Shown one piece after another: positions 56,594 to 64,000 of a stretch of 64,000 nucleotides of DNA; within the stretch, counting starts at the first letter, position 1, and every line of letters begins with the position of its first letter. The notes under the pieces are model-generated. The model was not told where the DNA came from and made no database searches. It saw only the letters and a list, made by a program, of their open reading frames with translations. The DNA comes from Petroclostridium xylanilyticum (lineage in GTDB: Bacteria; Bacillota; Clostridia; SK-Y3): assembly GCF_002252565.1 (NCBI RefSeq), contig NZ_NPML01000027.1, positions 62,001 through 126,000 of the forward strand, written 5' to 3'. The position numbers and the translations under genes were made by a program.

Positions 56594-58132
56594 TCACAGG
56601 TGGTTAATCAAAGCACTCTCGTAATTTTTTAGCTGTCTTAAAACATGTTTTTTATCCTGTTTTTCTTTTGATAAAGTATTAGTAATGTTTTCCATGTAAC
56701 TCCAAAAAGCAGATGTCATATTGCTTTCATTTAAGCCGAAGAATACCTGAGGGAATTCATATTTAGCAACAATTACTCCTGTTTCTTCTTTAACATAAAT
56801 CATTAAATGTTCCGTTGTTTTTTTATCTTGAATAAACACATTATAGTTATTATAAGTTTCCATGAGATTTATTATGTTTTGAAGGTGCAGCAGGTATTCT
56901 TGGGAAGAGTAAAAAAGCTCACCGGTATAAAACATTAACGGTATGGGGGTTTTTCCGGCAAAAACATTGTCTAATTCTGGAAGATATATTATTTCAGTAA
57001 ATTTATTTGTTTCAAGGTTTCTTTTGAAGACTTCTATCCTTCTTTTTATATAAAGGGTAATAGTATTATCGTTATAATGGGGAGTCTTAGCTAAAATCTT
57101 CGATACCAAATCCGGAGGCATAGTGATGCTTGAAAATCCGTTAGATTTAAGGATGCTGTTGCAATGTTGATTTTCAAATTCCGACAGGGCTTTAAGGAAA
57201 ATTTTCTGTTTATCCGGGGTGAAAGCATGTATAAGAGGCCGGCAGAGGTCAAGATAACGGCAAAATTCATCTTGGAGAGGCAAGAGTATTGCTTTTTCAG
57301 TGGACAGGTAGGTAATGGCATTTTCGCTGCCATCACCAAACGAATTCGAAAAGACAGCAGCGCAATCAGGCGACAAAAACAGGGTACGCTTAAATAAGCC
57401 GTCCCTATGTTTCGGATAAAAATAAGATTCAATAGCACTGCTCATATATAATGGCAGCCATTGGATGATGGCAGAAAGCATTTCATCAAGGGAGCGGCTA
57501 ACCGTATGAATGATTTTAATTTTATTGCCTTTGGCAATAACCTGATCCATAAGCTGCATCCATTCTGCGGCAAATTCCCGGTTTTCCGTAAGCCATATCA
57601 TATCCTCTTCGCTGTGTAAAAACAGGAAAGAGGGATTTTTTTTGGAAAGAACAAGGTGAAGAAATTTTCTGACAGCATCCCGTTTGCCTTGATTGCCAAA
57701 GAATACATTAGTATTGATATTTAAGCCTTCGTCAAGTTTTTTTATAATGGGCTGATTTTCGGAATAGTTATTATCTGATGCAAATGACAACCTGGAATGA
57801 GAGTTTTTCGATTTATTTCTTTCAGCCCATTCTTTTTCGTTGTCATGCAGCCAGTCATAAAGAAATTCAGCAAGCCCGCTTTCAGTGGCAGGCAGTGTCG
57901 ATTTTTTGATTCGGGCGGCTTGGATGATAGCAGCCAACTGGTAATCTTCAGTAATGTTTCTAGCAAAATATTTAGCAAACAAACCAATATAGTTTTCTTT
58001 TCTTGCAGGGAGCCTGGCTCCGCTCCTTAAACGGCTGATAAACGAATTGTCAAGTCTTGCTATATGAGCTAACCGGCTATTGGTTGTATTAGTCAATTTC
58101 AGTAAAAAATCAAGTTTTTCATTAAAATGCAT
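56594..58132 (-). CDS. Large HTH-domain regulator of the 58-64 kb locus
   Basis: 512 residues. An XRE-like helix-turn-helix lies at the N-terminus (TTNSRLAHIARLDNSFISRL), followed by about 430 residues of no family I recognise, containing FLFLHSEEDMIWLTENREF and IIHTVSRSLDEMLSAIIQWL. The large domain may sense a ligand or an envelope signal. It is divergent from the gene at 58276, with palindromes in the 140-base gap, so it probably controls that operon. Confidence 0.65.
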   Translation of the reverse strand: MHFNEKLDFLLKLTNTTNSRLAHIARLDNSFISRLRSGARLPARKENYIGLFAKYFARNITEDYQLAAIIQAARIKKSTLPATESGLAEFLYDWLHDNEKEWAERNKSKNSHSRLSFASDNNYSENQPIIKKLDEGLNINTNVFFGNQGKRDAVRKFLHLVLSKKNPSFLFLHSEEDMIWLTENREFAAEWMQLMDQVIAKGNKIKIIHTVSRSLDEMLSAIIQWLPLYMSSAIESYFYPKHRDGLFKRTLFLSPDCAAVFSNSFGDGSENAITYLSTEKAILLPLQDEFCRYLDLCRPLIHAFTPDKQKIFLKALSEFENQHCNSILKSNGFSSITMPPDLVSKILAKTPHYNDNTITLYIKRRIEVFKRNLETNKFTEIIYLPELDNVFAGKTPIPLMFYTGELFYSSQEYLLHLQNIINLMETYNNYNVFIQDKKTTEHLMIYVKEETGVIVAKYEFPQVFFGLNESNMTSAFWSYMENITNTLSKEKQDKKHVLRQLKNYESALINHL

Positions 58133-58184
58133 TTTTAAATCACCTCATAAACAGTATAGATTATTATGAATTGTCAATCAATGA

Positions 58185-58263
58185 TTTTGGCAGAAAATAT
58201 GCCAAAAATGGCAATGCCAAAAAGTGTTGTGTTATACAACAAACAACTGCAAAAAGGTATAAT
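58185..58263 (+). promoter_or_regulatory. Divergent operator region with three palindromes
   Basis: TTTTGGCA/TGCCAAAA (58185-58192/58200-58207), TGGCA-A-TGCCA (58209-58219) and TGTTGT-GTTAT-ACAACA (58225-58241), followed by TATAAT at 58258-58263. These are likely binding sites for the divergent HTH protein. Confidence 0.6.
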
Positions 58264-58275
58264 TTAATAGAGGTG

Positions 58276-58575
58276 ATGAAGGTGGTATGGAGAGTGGGGA
58301 TGAAAACAGGCATTTTCCAAATGCAGGAATATTTATTGACTGTTGACAAGAAAGGAATAATACTAAGTTCCCAAGAAGAAGGCAATAAAAAATTAAAGTT
58401 TGCGGATCGTCAAATAAAATCAATTACCATAATAAAGAAAAATGTTGGCGTTTATGAATTGGAAATGGAAACAGAGTTGGGAATTTACAGCGGAGTATTG
58501 GCAAAGACGGCAGATGTCAGCGAAATATTTAAAGCTTTATCCGAAACTTTCGGCAGCAAAGTGTGTATAATCTGA
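58276..58575 (+). CDS. Small PH-like cytoplasmic protein
   Basis: About 99 residues from ATG 58276 (GAGGTG just before; ATG 58300 is an alternative). Predicted all-beta with a C-terminal helix (GIFQMQEYLLTVDKKGIILS, LKFADRQIKSITIIKK, EIFKALSETFGSKV), the pattern of a minimal bacterial pleckstrin-homology-like domain. First gene of the divergent operon. Function unknown. Confidence 0.55.
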   Translation: MKVVWRVGMKTGIFQMQEYLLTVDKKGIILSSQEEGNKKLKFADRQIKSITIIKKNVGVYELEMETELGIYSGVLAKTADVSEIFKALSETFGSKVCII

Positions 58576-58596
58576 ATCGAAAGGAGAGTGGGTTAA

Positions 58597-59214
58597 TTGC
58601 CGGTTAAAAGTATAGGAGTTGGTTATTCAGAAAAAATCAATGCCCCGGAATTTAAAAAATATATAAAAAACACAAACAAATGGTCTTTTATCTTCGCATT
58701 AATAATTGCGGCGACAGCTATTGTCGGTTTTTTCATCTATGGGGAGATAAGTACGGAGATGGATAATCCGCAAGCCTTATTTATAGGCCTTGGGATAGGC
58801 GGTATGTTTATTGCTATTGCGATATTTCAAATTATCGGCAGAAAAGGAAGCAAAACGTGGGACGGTGAAGTGGTTGACAAGAAGGCGGAAAAGAAAAGGC
58901 GAAAACGCCCTGTTACCTCTTATATAGATGAAGACGGCGGAAGGCATGAAGATTACGTCTGGGAAGAATATATTTTGTATGCTGTCTTTATCCGTGACGA
59001 GAATGGTAAAATTCACACAATAAGAACCGAAGATGACGATACAGTTTATAACTATTACAGAATTGGAGACAGGGTTCGACATCATGGTGGGCTGAATTCG
59101 TATGAAAAATACGACAAATCGAATGACAGCATCATATTTTGCAACGCTTGCGCTACTCTTTGCGATATCAATGATGATATATGCTACCGTTGCAAATGCC
59201 CCCTTTTAAAATAG
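58597..59214 (+). CDS. Membrane protein with C-terminal zinc ribbon
   Basis: 205 residues, TTG start behind AAAGGAGAG. Two membrane helices (about 28-50 and 60-80), then a basic stretch (KKAEKKRRKRP), a beta domain and a C-terminal four-cysteine zinc ribbon (CNACATLCDINDDICYRCKC). The ribbon and the soluble domain should be cytoplasmic. No family recognised beyond this layout. Confidence 0.6.
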   Translation: MPVKSIGVGYSEKINAPEFKKYIKNTNKWSFIFALIIAATAIVGFFIYGEISTEMDNPQALFIGLGIGGMFIAIAIFQIIGRKGSKTWDGEVVDKKAEKKRRKRPVTSYIDEDGGRHEDYVWEEYILYAVFIRDENGKIHTIRTEDDDTVYNYYRIGDRVRHHGGLNSYEKYDKSNDSIIFCNACATLCDINDDICYRCKCPLLK

Positions 59215-59254
59215 GCGCTTATATTTAACCTCGATAAAAAAAGAAGGTAAAGAA

Positions 59255-59818
59255 ATGGATGGAGAAAAGAATAAGCAATTACTAATCCAATGGCGTGCAA
59301 GTATGCCTATCTTTAAAAATACTGTTATTTTAAAGCAACTGGCTTTGGCGATAGGGCTTCCCTTTGGCCTCTTGAGTATGTTCTTCGTAATTATGTCTTC
59401 AAAAAGTCAGGGGGCTTTATATGGTTTGGTTATGATTGGCATTTTGTTATTTTTAACCTGGCTTTTTATTATTATTGTCTATCAGGGGAAATACGAAGTT
59501 GAGTTCAGGCTTGACAAACAAGGAGTTCTTTGCCGTACCCAGACCGGACAGATGAAAAAGAACCGTGTTATTAATCTGCTGACAGTTGTTTTAGGCTTGC
59601 TGTCAGGCAAACCAGCCGCGGCGGGCGCCGGCATACTGGCCCAGTCCAGAAAGGAGGTCTTTATCAGGTGGAACCGCATCAAAAAAGTAGAATACAATCT
59701 TCAAAACCGCACGATCCTGCTGCGGGGCGGATTTGGGGAAAATGTTGCTTTGTTCTGTCCGGAGGAGAGCTATTTGCAGATAGAGCGGGCGGTTAGAGAA
59801 AAGACCAGACAAATATAA
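59255..59818 (+). CDS. Two-helix membrane protein with PH-like domain
   Basis: 187 residues, AGAAGGTAAAGAA site. Two adjacent membrane helices (about 28-45 and 52-74) followed by a beta-rich domain (KYEVEFRLDKQGVLCRTQTG, VFIRWNRIKKVEYN) resembling bacterial PH/YdbT-like modules, with a hydrophobic Ala/Gly loop in the middle. Probably part of a membrane complex with its neighbours. Confidence 0.55.
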   Translation: MDGEKNKQLLIQWRASMPIFKNTVILKQLALAIGLPFGLLSMFFVIMSSKSQGALYGLVMIGILLFLTWLFIIIVYQGKYEVEFRLDKQGVLCRTQTGQMKKNRVINLLTVVLGLLSGKPAAAGAGILAQSRKEVFIRWNRIKKVEYNLQNRTILLRGGFGENVALFCPEESYLQIERAVREKTRQI

Positions 59819-59871
59819 AGCGGCAAACAGGAAAGATTGTTTGTTTTGTCTGGGAAAAAGGAGGTTTTCCT

Positions 59872-60204
59872 ATGAAGCGCAGTCCTTTTGCCCGCATCCT
59901 GCTTTCCCTGCTGGGAGTGATCTTACTTTTGTATAATACCGGCGCGCCTTTGCTTGGTTTAATCGGAGAACGGGACACGGCCCTCATCACAAGCATAAGA
60001 TGCCAGGGAGGGGAGCGGAATGAAGCGGTAAGGGGAAGGTAAACATATTCTATCGGATATGTTTTCACTCTCCCGGACGGAAGGGAAGTATCCGGCACTT
60101 CAACTTTTATCGGAAATGCAATTTATGTAAAAGCTGCGGGATATTCATTATTATTGTCGTCAATAAAAAACGGAGAGAAAGCCCAAGCAAATAATTGCTG
60201 TTGA
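59872..60204 (+). pseudogene. DUF3592-like membrane protein with an internal stop
   Basis: Good site AAAGGAGG and ATG 59872. An N-terminal membrane helix (ILLSLLGVILLLYNTGAPLL) and then a beta domain: VRGR, TAA (60040-60042), TYSIGYVFTLPDGREVSG and onward to TGA 60202. The stop stands where relatives would have Tyr or a similar residue (TAA versus TAC/TAT), so a single base change broke the gene. The C-terminal end also looks shortened. Confidence 0.55.
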
Positions 60205-60222
60205 AGAGAAGGGGGTTAAAGT

Positions 60223-61209
60223 ATGCAAAAAAAGTATTGCATCCAATGCGGCGCCTTACTGGAAGCAGGAGAAAGCTTTTGCGCTTCCTGCAAGGCGGAT
60301 TTGGAACAAGAGGGAATGAATTCAGGTACATCAAAAGCCCCGGCTGCAGCACCAAAGAAATCAGGATGGGTGGTCGACCGGTTGGTGGGCAGCAACAGCG
60401 CGGCAGCGGCAATGCCAGGTGAAATGGCTTTTATCCAGCCCCTGTCTGGCATGGGCGGCCTGATTCCAGGAGCGGAGCTAGGGCCGTTTAAATGCCTGTT
60501 GAGCGGCGTGTGGGGAATTATCAAGGGCACGAGAACCGTATTCAGAGAAAAAAAACGACTGGCTTTGGTTGGGGTGATTTCTTGCGTTTGGCTGGTTCTT
60601 TTGATTTTACCGGCCCTGGGAGTTAATTCTTCAGCTTTAAACTGGCTGAACTTTCTTACGTTTGCTCAGGGAGGCGCCGGGGGTGGGGTGCCTGGTCTGG
60701 TCGGAGGTCTTATAGGCAAAGGTTTTCTGGCTTATTTTTTTACAGTCTTACTGCTTCCCGTTTTTAATAGAGAAAAGCCTTTAGATGGTATAGGGAGCGG
60801 CTTTAAAAGACTAATCGGTTCTTTGGCCGTAAAGGACAAATCAACTCTCCCGCCGTTGTTTGGGGGAGCTGGGATAGCTCTCGTCTGCTACAATTTCCTG
60901 ACGGTCGATAACTCATTGCAAAACAGTATGGCAGGTATTGCAGCTTGTTTTCTGGCTTTAAGGGCTTTAGCAAGTAAGGCCGGGTTTTTAAGGAGGTTTC
61001 TCTTTTCCCTCTTTATTAAGCCCGGCAAAGGGCGAATGCCTGATACTTCAGCTATTACCCGGTTTATGGCCGGTTGGGCCGCAGGGTTTGCCCTGGGCAT
61101 ACCGCTTTCTCTAACCGGAATTAGCAGAATCGGCTATTTGGCGGGCCTTGTTTTAATTATTGCCGCTGCTGCCCTGAAACTTGTGTCCGGCAGAGCAAAG
61201 GAGGTGTAG
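60223..61209 (+). CDS. Zinc-ribbon polytopic membrane protein
   Basis: 328 residues. The N-terminal zinc ribbon (CIQCGALLEAGESFCASC, residues 6-23) is followed by an Ala-rich linker and about five to six membrane helices (for example LVGVISCVWLVLLILPALGV). The ribbon-membrane layout matches the gene at 58597 with the domain order reversed. It ends 5 bases before the secreted protein gene, so the two are probably co-translated. Confidence 0.6.
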   Translation: MQKKYCIQCGALLEAGESFCASCKADLEQEGMNSGTSKAPAAAPKKSGWVVDRLVGSNSAAAAMPGEMAFIQPLSGMGGLIPGAELGPFKCLLSGVWGIIKGTRTVFREKKRLALVGVISCVWLVLLILPALGVNSSALNWLNFLTFAQGGAGGGVPGLVGGLIGKGFLAYFFTVLLLPVFNREKPLDGIGSGFKRLIGSLAVKDKSTLPPLFGGAGIALVCYNFLTVDNSLQNSMAGIAACFLALRALASKAGFLRRFLFSLFIKPGKGRMPDTSAITRFMAGWAAGFALGIPLSLTGISRIGYLAGLVLIIAAAALKLVSGRAKEV

Positions 61210-61214
61210 GCGGG

Positions 61215-64000
61215 ATGATGAAAAAGATTTTGGCGGCTGCCGCTCTGGCCTTATTGTTTGTGTTGAACTTATCTCCAGTTGTTCTTGGGGAGGAACTGCA
61301 GGACATTTATGAAGCTTACGGTCTAAAAAAGGGCGATGACGAACTTTTTGGCCTGTTTTACCGCAACCCGCCGGAAGTGATTGCTTTACGGCCCTTCAAA
61401 GTGAGATGGTATGATATCGAAATGCCTATCAATGTTGGGACCCTTGTCCTAGAGAAAGGCAAGGATGCTAAATTCAGTTTTGCGGTAAAAGGTGAAAAGA
61501 CTGAGGGGAGTACTAAGGTGACTGTAGAAATTGTATCCGATATTACCTTTCGTTATGCCCAGAATGAGGATCCAAGGATACTATTTGAACTAGACCATAA
61601 TACCCATCTGAAAAGCTATACGGATGGCAAACTGATAAGGGACGAAACATCCAACAAAACAGGCAACGCTGGGGGATGGGGAGGACAGGACGAGGGAGTC
61701 CTCAATATTGGTATGTTTTTACCAAAGAACAGCGGCGCCGGGAATTTGGGCGTAGTGTTATTCAGAGTGGAAGGCGTCCAGGTCAAAAAAGGCGGTCTGG
61801 GCATCCTGGAAATAGATACCCAGGCCAGTACTACTGCAGGAGAAACTGAACAGGCGCTGCCTGCGGCCATTGTGCTTGGGGTGGCCGGCGCTGCTGCGGC
61901 AGCAGTCGGTGCGGCAGCAGCCGGTGGGTCCGGCGGAGCTGCGGGAGCGTCCGGGGGGAGCAGTGGTGATGGGCCCGAGGATGATGAAGGCGGCGGCAGC
62001 TATAAGATGGTCATATATAAGGATTTTGGCGACAGCATCAGAACCGGAGCGGATGCGGTGTTTATCCAGGCCCGCATGGTGGAAATCAATGCCCAGGGAG
62101 CGGAGATAGAAAGACCTGACCTAACTCAAAAAATAGAGATTTTCTCCCCGGACAATGTGCTGCAGGTGGGGATTCCGTCTTTTACCGGGACTGCCGTGCA
62201 GACTTCGCTCAAAGCCATGCATCCGTCGCCGCAGACAGCCAAGGTCAGTTTCCGCTTTGCCGGCGAGGGCGGAGTGTTTCAAAACAATGTAGAATTCAAG
62301 ATTATCGGGGAAAGCAAGATCAAGCTGGCTTCAAGCATATTTCCCATCCTGGCCGCGTCTGCGGAGAGCTTTGAGCTGGAATACGAGCTGGTGGATTTTC
62401 TCATGAAGCCGGAAGTTTCGCTTCAATACAATAAGGCCGTCGGCCTTTTCGAGCTGGAGCTTGGCAAAAACAAGCTCGGCAAGGATGTAATTGTAGCCAG
62501 GCCGACGGAAAAGGCCGGAAAAATGAGTTTCCAGCGGTTTATTCACCGCTATGCGTGTGAAATCACAGCCAAAAATGATAAGGAAACGGCCAAAGAAAAA
62601 TTTGAGCTGCACCTGTGCTATGAGGGAATAGGGACAGCCTTTGACCAGGTGAAGAACAACACCACTCCGGATGAAATAATCCTGGAATGCTTTGCCGATA
62701 GTGAAAAAGAAAAGCGGGAAGAAAAGGCATACCGATTGCCCCTGGCTGTGATGCGCTGGAATAATGCCGCGAAGAGGCTGGAACCCGATACCGCCGCGGC
62801 AGAAAAACTGAAACTGGAATTTACCGCCGACACCAAATCCAAAAATCTGCCTGCGGCAGAAGCGGTAAGAGCGGTGGAGGAAGCGGAGATTGCCGCCAAG
62901 CTGGAGACGGGGCCCAGTCCGGTGAAGATAGACCATGAAAAGAAGCCGGCGCTTTATATGCTTTTCCCGGAGAAATGCGCGGTGGCCCAGGCTCCGGAAA
63001 TAGAAATCATTATAACTGTCTCCATGGAGGATGCGGAGTTTGAGGAATTAATCCTAAAAGGCAGGCTGAAGCCCCAGAATGATTACAAGGCCATGATCGA
63101 GTGGTTTATCAACTATGGCAAGGGTACCTTTGTCCATGATTATATCAAAATAGGCGATGTGAGCATTTACCACGGGGCGCTGGACTTTATTGAGAACCGG
63201 GTCTATTCCGCCAGCACCTGTCCCTATACCCCAAAATCAAAAGAAAACCATTACGAGGACGGGAAGATGGATGTATCTCGTCCCAACTATATATATCTGC
63301 AGGATGCCTCTATGCCCCATAAAATTGGAGAATTCAAGCAAATCCAATCCCTGCACCATGAACTGTGCCATGCCATTGAACACCAGCATGGCGATACCGG
63401 AAGCAGTGAAAACTCAGAAAGACACTCTTACTTCATCCAACATCTCACTGATGTGGTCAAGGCACTGGCAGACATGGAGCGGGGCATGGAGGACGCTGCT
63501 TCGGCCGCCGAGAATGCCATCATGGCCTTTTATGAAGTGTTCAATGATACGCATAATGCAGAACCCCAGACTTTTGATTGGTTTGGCGTTACCTATCTGA
63601 CCCAGCATAAAATATTTGAGCGTTATGCCGATTTTGATGTATACTGCAGAACTAACATACCCGAGGAGAGAAAGCAGGAAATTGCGCGTGTATTTAGAAC
63701 CCGGTATTTTCCAGGTAATCTGAAGGGCAAGAGAAACTATGGAGCCAGTTTCAAAGAAAAGTCGGGTGCTTTCCAGAATGCGGTCTGGAACATCAAATGC
63801 AGCACCACATACATAGGGCTGGTTAAAGGCGTTTCAGTTGAGCACCCAGATTATAAATTCAGAGTTAGAAAGGTACCCCAATGGGTTCCCGGAACGTTGA
63901 AAATTGTAGCAATGTATGATGTAGAAAACATAGCCACCGGAAAGACGGACACTTTGATGGTGGAGCTGGACGGCGGCAGCTTTGATCCAAGCGATTACCG
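61215..64000 (+). CDS. Very large exported protein with HELCH motif, 3' end outside window
   Basis: 928 codons are visible without a stop. ATG 61215 (GGCGGG site) begins a clear signal peptide (KKILAAAALALLFVLNLSPV, cleavage near VLG-EE). Residues about 217-250 are an Ala/Gly-rich hydrophobic stretch followed by an acidic Gly/Ser linker, possibly a membrane segment. Several beta-sandwich-like regions follow, then HHELCHAIEHQHGD (HELCH at 715-719), the HExxH zinc-protease pattern, with acidic residues further on (ERYADFDVYC). It may be a secreted metallopeptidase or an Ig-like surface protein; no family is certain. Confidence 0.6.
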   Translation, partial: MMKKILAAAALALLFVLNLSPVVLGEELQDIYEAYGLKKGDDELFGLFYRNPPEVIALRPFKVRWYDIEMPINVGTLVLEKGKDAKFSFAVKGEKTEGSTKVTVEIVSDITFRYAQNEDPRILFELDHNTHLKSYTDGKLIRDETSNKTGNAGGWGGQDEGVLNIGMFLPKNSGAGNLGVVLFRVEGVQVKKGGLGILEIDTQASTTAGETEQALPAAIVLGVAGAAAAAVGAAAAGGSGGAAGASGGSSGDGPEDDEGGGSYKMVIYKDFGDSIRTGADAVFIQARMVEINAQGAEIERPDLTQKIEIFSPDNVLQVGIPSFTGTAVQTSLKAMHPSPQTAKVSFRFAGEGGVFQNNVEFKIIGESKIKLASSIFPILAASAESFELEYELVDFLMKPEVSLQYNKAVGLFELELGKNKLGKDVIVARPTEKAGKMSFQRFIHRYACEITAKNDKETAKEKFELHLCYEGIGTAFDQVKNNTTPDEIILECFADSEKEKREEKAYRLPLAVMRWNNAAKRLEPDTAAAEKLKLEFTADTKSKNLPAAEAVRAVEEAEIAAKLETGPSPVKIDHEKKPALYMLFPEKCAVAQAPEIEIIITVSMEDAEFEELILKGRLKPQNDYKAMIEWFINYGKGTFVHDYIKIGDVSIYHGALDFIENRVYSASTCPYTPKSKENHYEDGKMDVSRPNYIYLQDASMPHKIGEFKQIQSLHHELCHAIEHQHGDTGSSENSERHSYFIQHLTDVVKALADMERGMEDAASAAENAIMAFYEVFNDTHNAEPQTFDWFGVTYLTQHKIFERYADFDVYCRTNIPEERKQEIARVFRTRYFPGNLKGKRNYGASFKEKSGAFQNAVWNIKCSTTYIGLVKGVSVEHPDYKFRVRKVPQWVPGTLKIVAMYDVENIATGKTDTLMVELDGGSFDPSDY

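Noticed and set aside
62331-62936. 201-codon minus-strand frame
   Set aside because: It is opposite the continuous coding frame of the large exported protein and has no ribosome site.

Overview
The window looks like chromosomal DNA of a low- to mid-GC Clostridia-type Firmicute. The evidence is strong AGGAGG-type ribosome binding sites, frequent TTG and GTG starts, Gram-positive lipoprotein, chemoreceptor and c-di-GMP genes, a GEMM-I riboswitch, and multi-gene large serine recombinase cassettes typical of clostridial integrative elements. I cannot name the species. No rRNA, tRNA or CRISPR array was seen.

Layout. (1) 1-7.4 kb: remains of siphophage-type prophage(s): Dit and Tal tail genes, an ArsR (frameshifted)/nitroreductase pair, then an HNH endonuclease, capsid and head-connector genes with the terminase/portal/protease block missing and the last head gene fused to an Ig-like tail piece. 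(2) 7.5-8.6 kb: two C-terminal remnants of large serine recombinases. (3) 8.6-12.4 kb: an AT-rich two-gene McrBC-like restriction module. (4) 12.8-18.8 kb: a MerR-controlled redox/aldehyde-stress cluster (iron alcohol dehydrogenase, cyclophilin-fold lipoprotein, cupin, MerR, two aldo/keto reductases, flavodoxin) with two near-identical 19-bp-spacer MerR promoters. (5) 18.9-19.8 kb: an internally deleted IS91-like element. (6) About 19.8-49.7 kb: a decayed integrative conjugative element (ICE) carrying Phd/Doc, pilin-like proteins, a TrbL-like/M23 deletion fusion, Fic, RHH accessory protein, MobP-type relaxase, TOPRIM protein, VirD4 coupling protein, a complete type I restriction-modification system, ImmR/ImmA-like regulators, a sigma-like factor and a three-gene serine recombinase cassette. 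An IS1634-like element flanked by a 271-bp duplication sits beside the restriction genes, and a group II intron interrupts the last recombinase. (7) 49.75-49.93 kb: another recombinase tail, matching the one at 8.4-8.6 kb. (8) 50.0-55.6 kb: a c-di-GMP-I riboswitch ahead of a chemoreceptor (frameshifted), a GGDEF-EAL protein and a receiver-PAS-GGDEF protein. (9) 55.6-64 kb: gene remnants, then an unrecognised locus: a large HTH regulator divergent from a run of small membrane/zinc-ribbon proteins ending in a very large secreted protein with an HELCH metalloprotease-like motif that runs off the window.

How the parts fit. The ICE keeps DNA-processing genes (relaxase, accessory protein, coupling protein) and recombinases, but I see no VirB4-type ATPase, so it is probably not self-transmissible and may be mobilised in trans. 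Its cargo is defensive (type I R-M, TA-like Phd/Doc, Fic), and the McrBC-like pair lies just outside. Several reading frames break at A-runs (A7, A9, A12); these may be consensus errors in the assembly, real decay, or slippage sites. The 50-55 kb block is a coherent second-messenger unit in which c-di-GMP-metabolising genes lie behind a c-di-GMP riboswitch.
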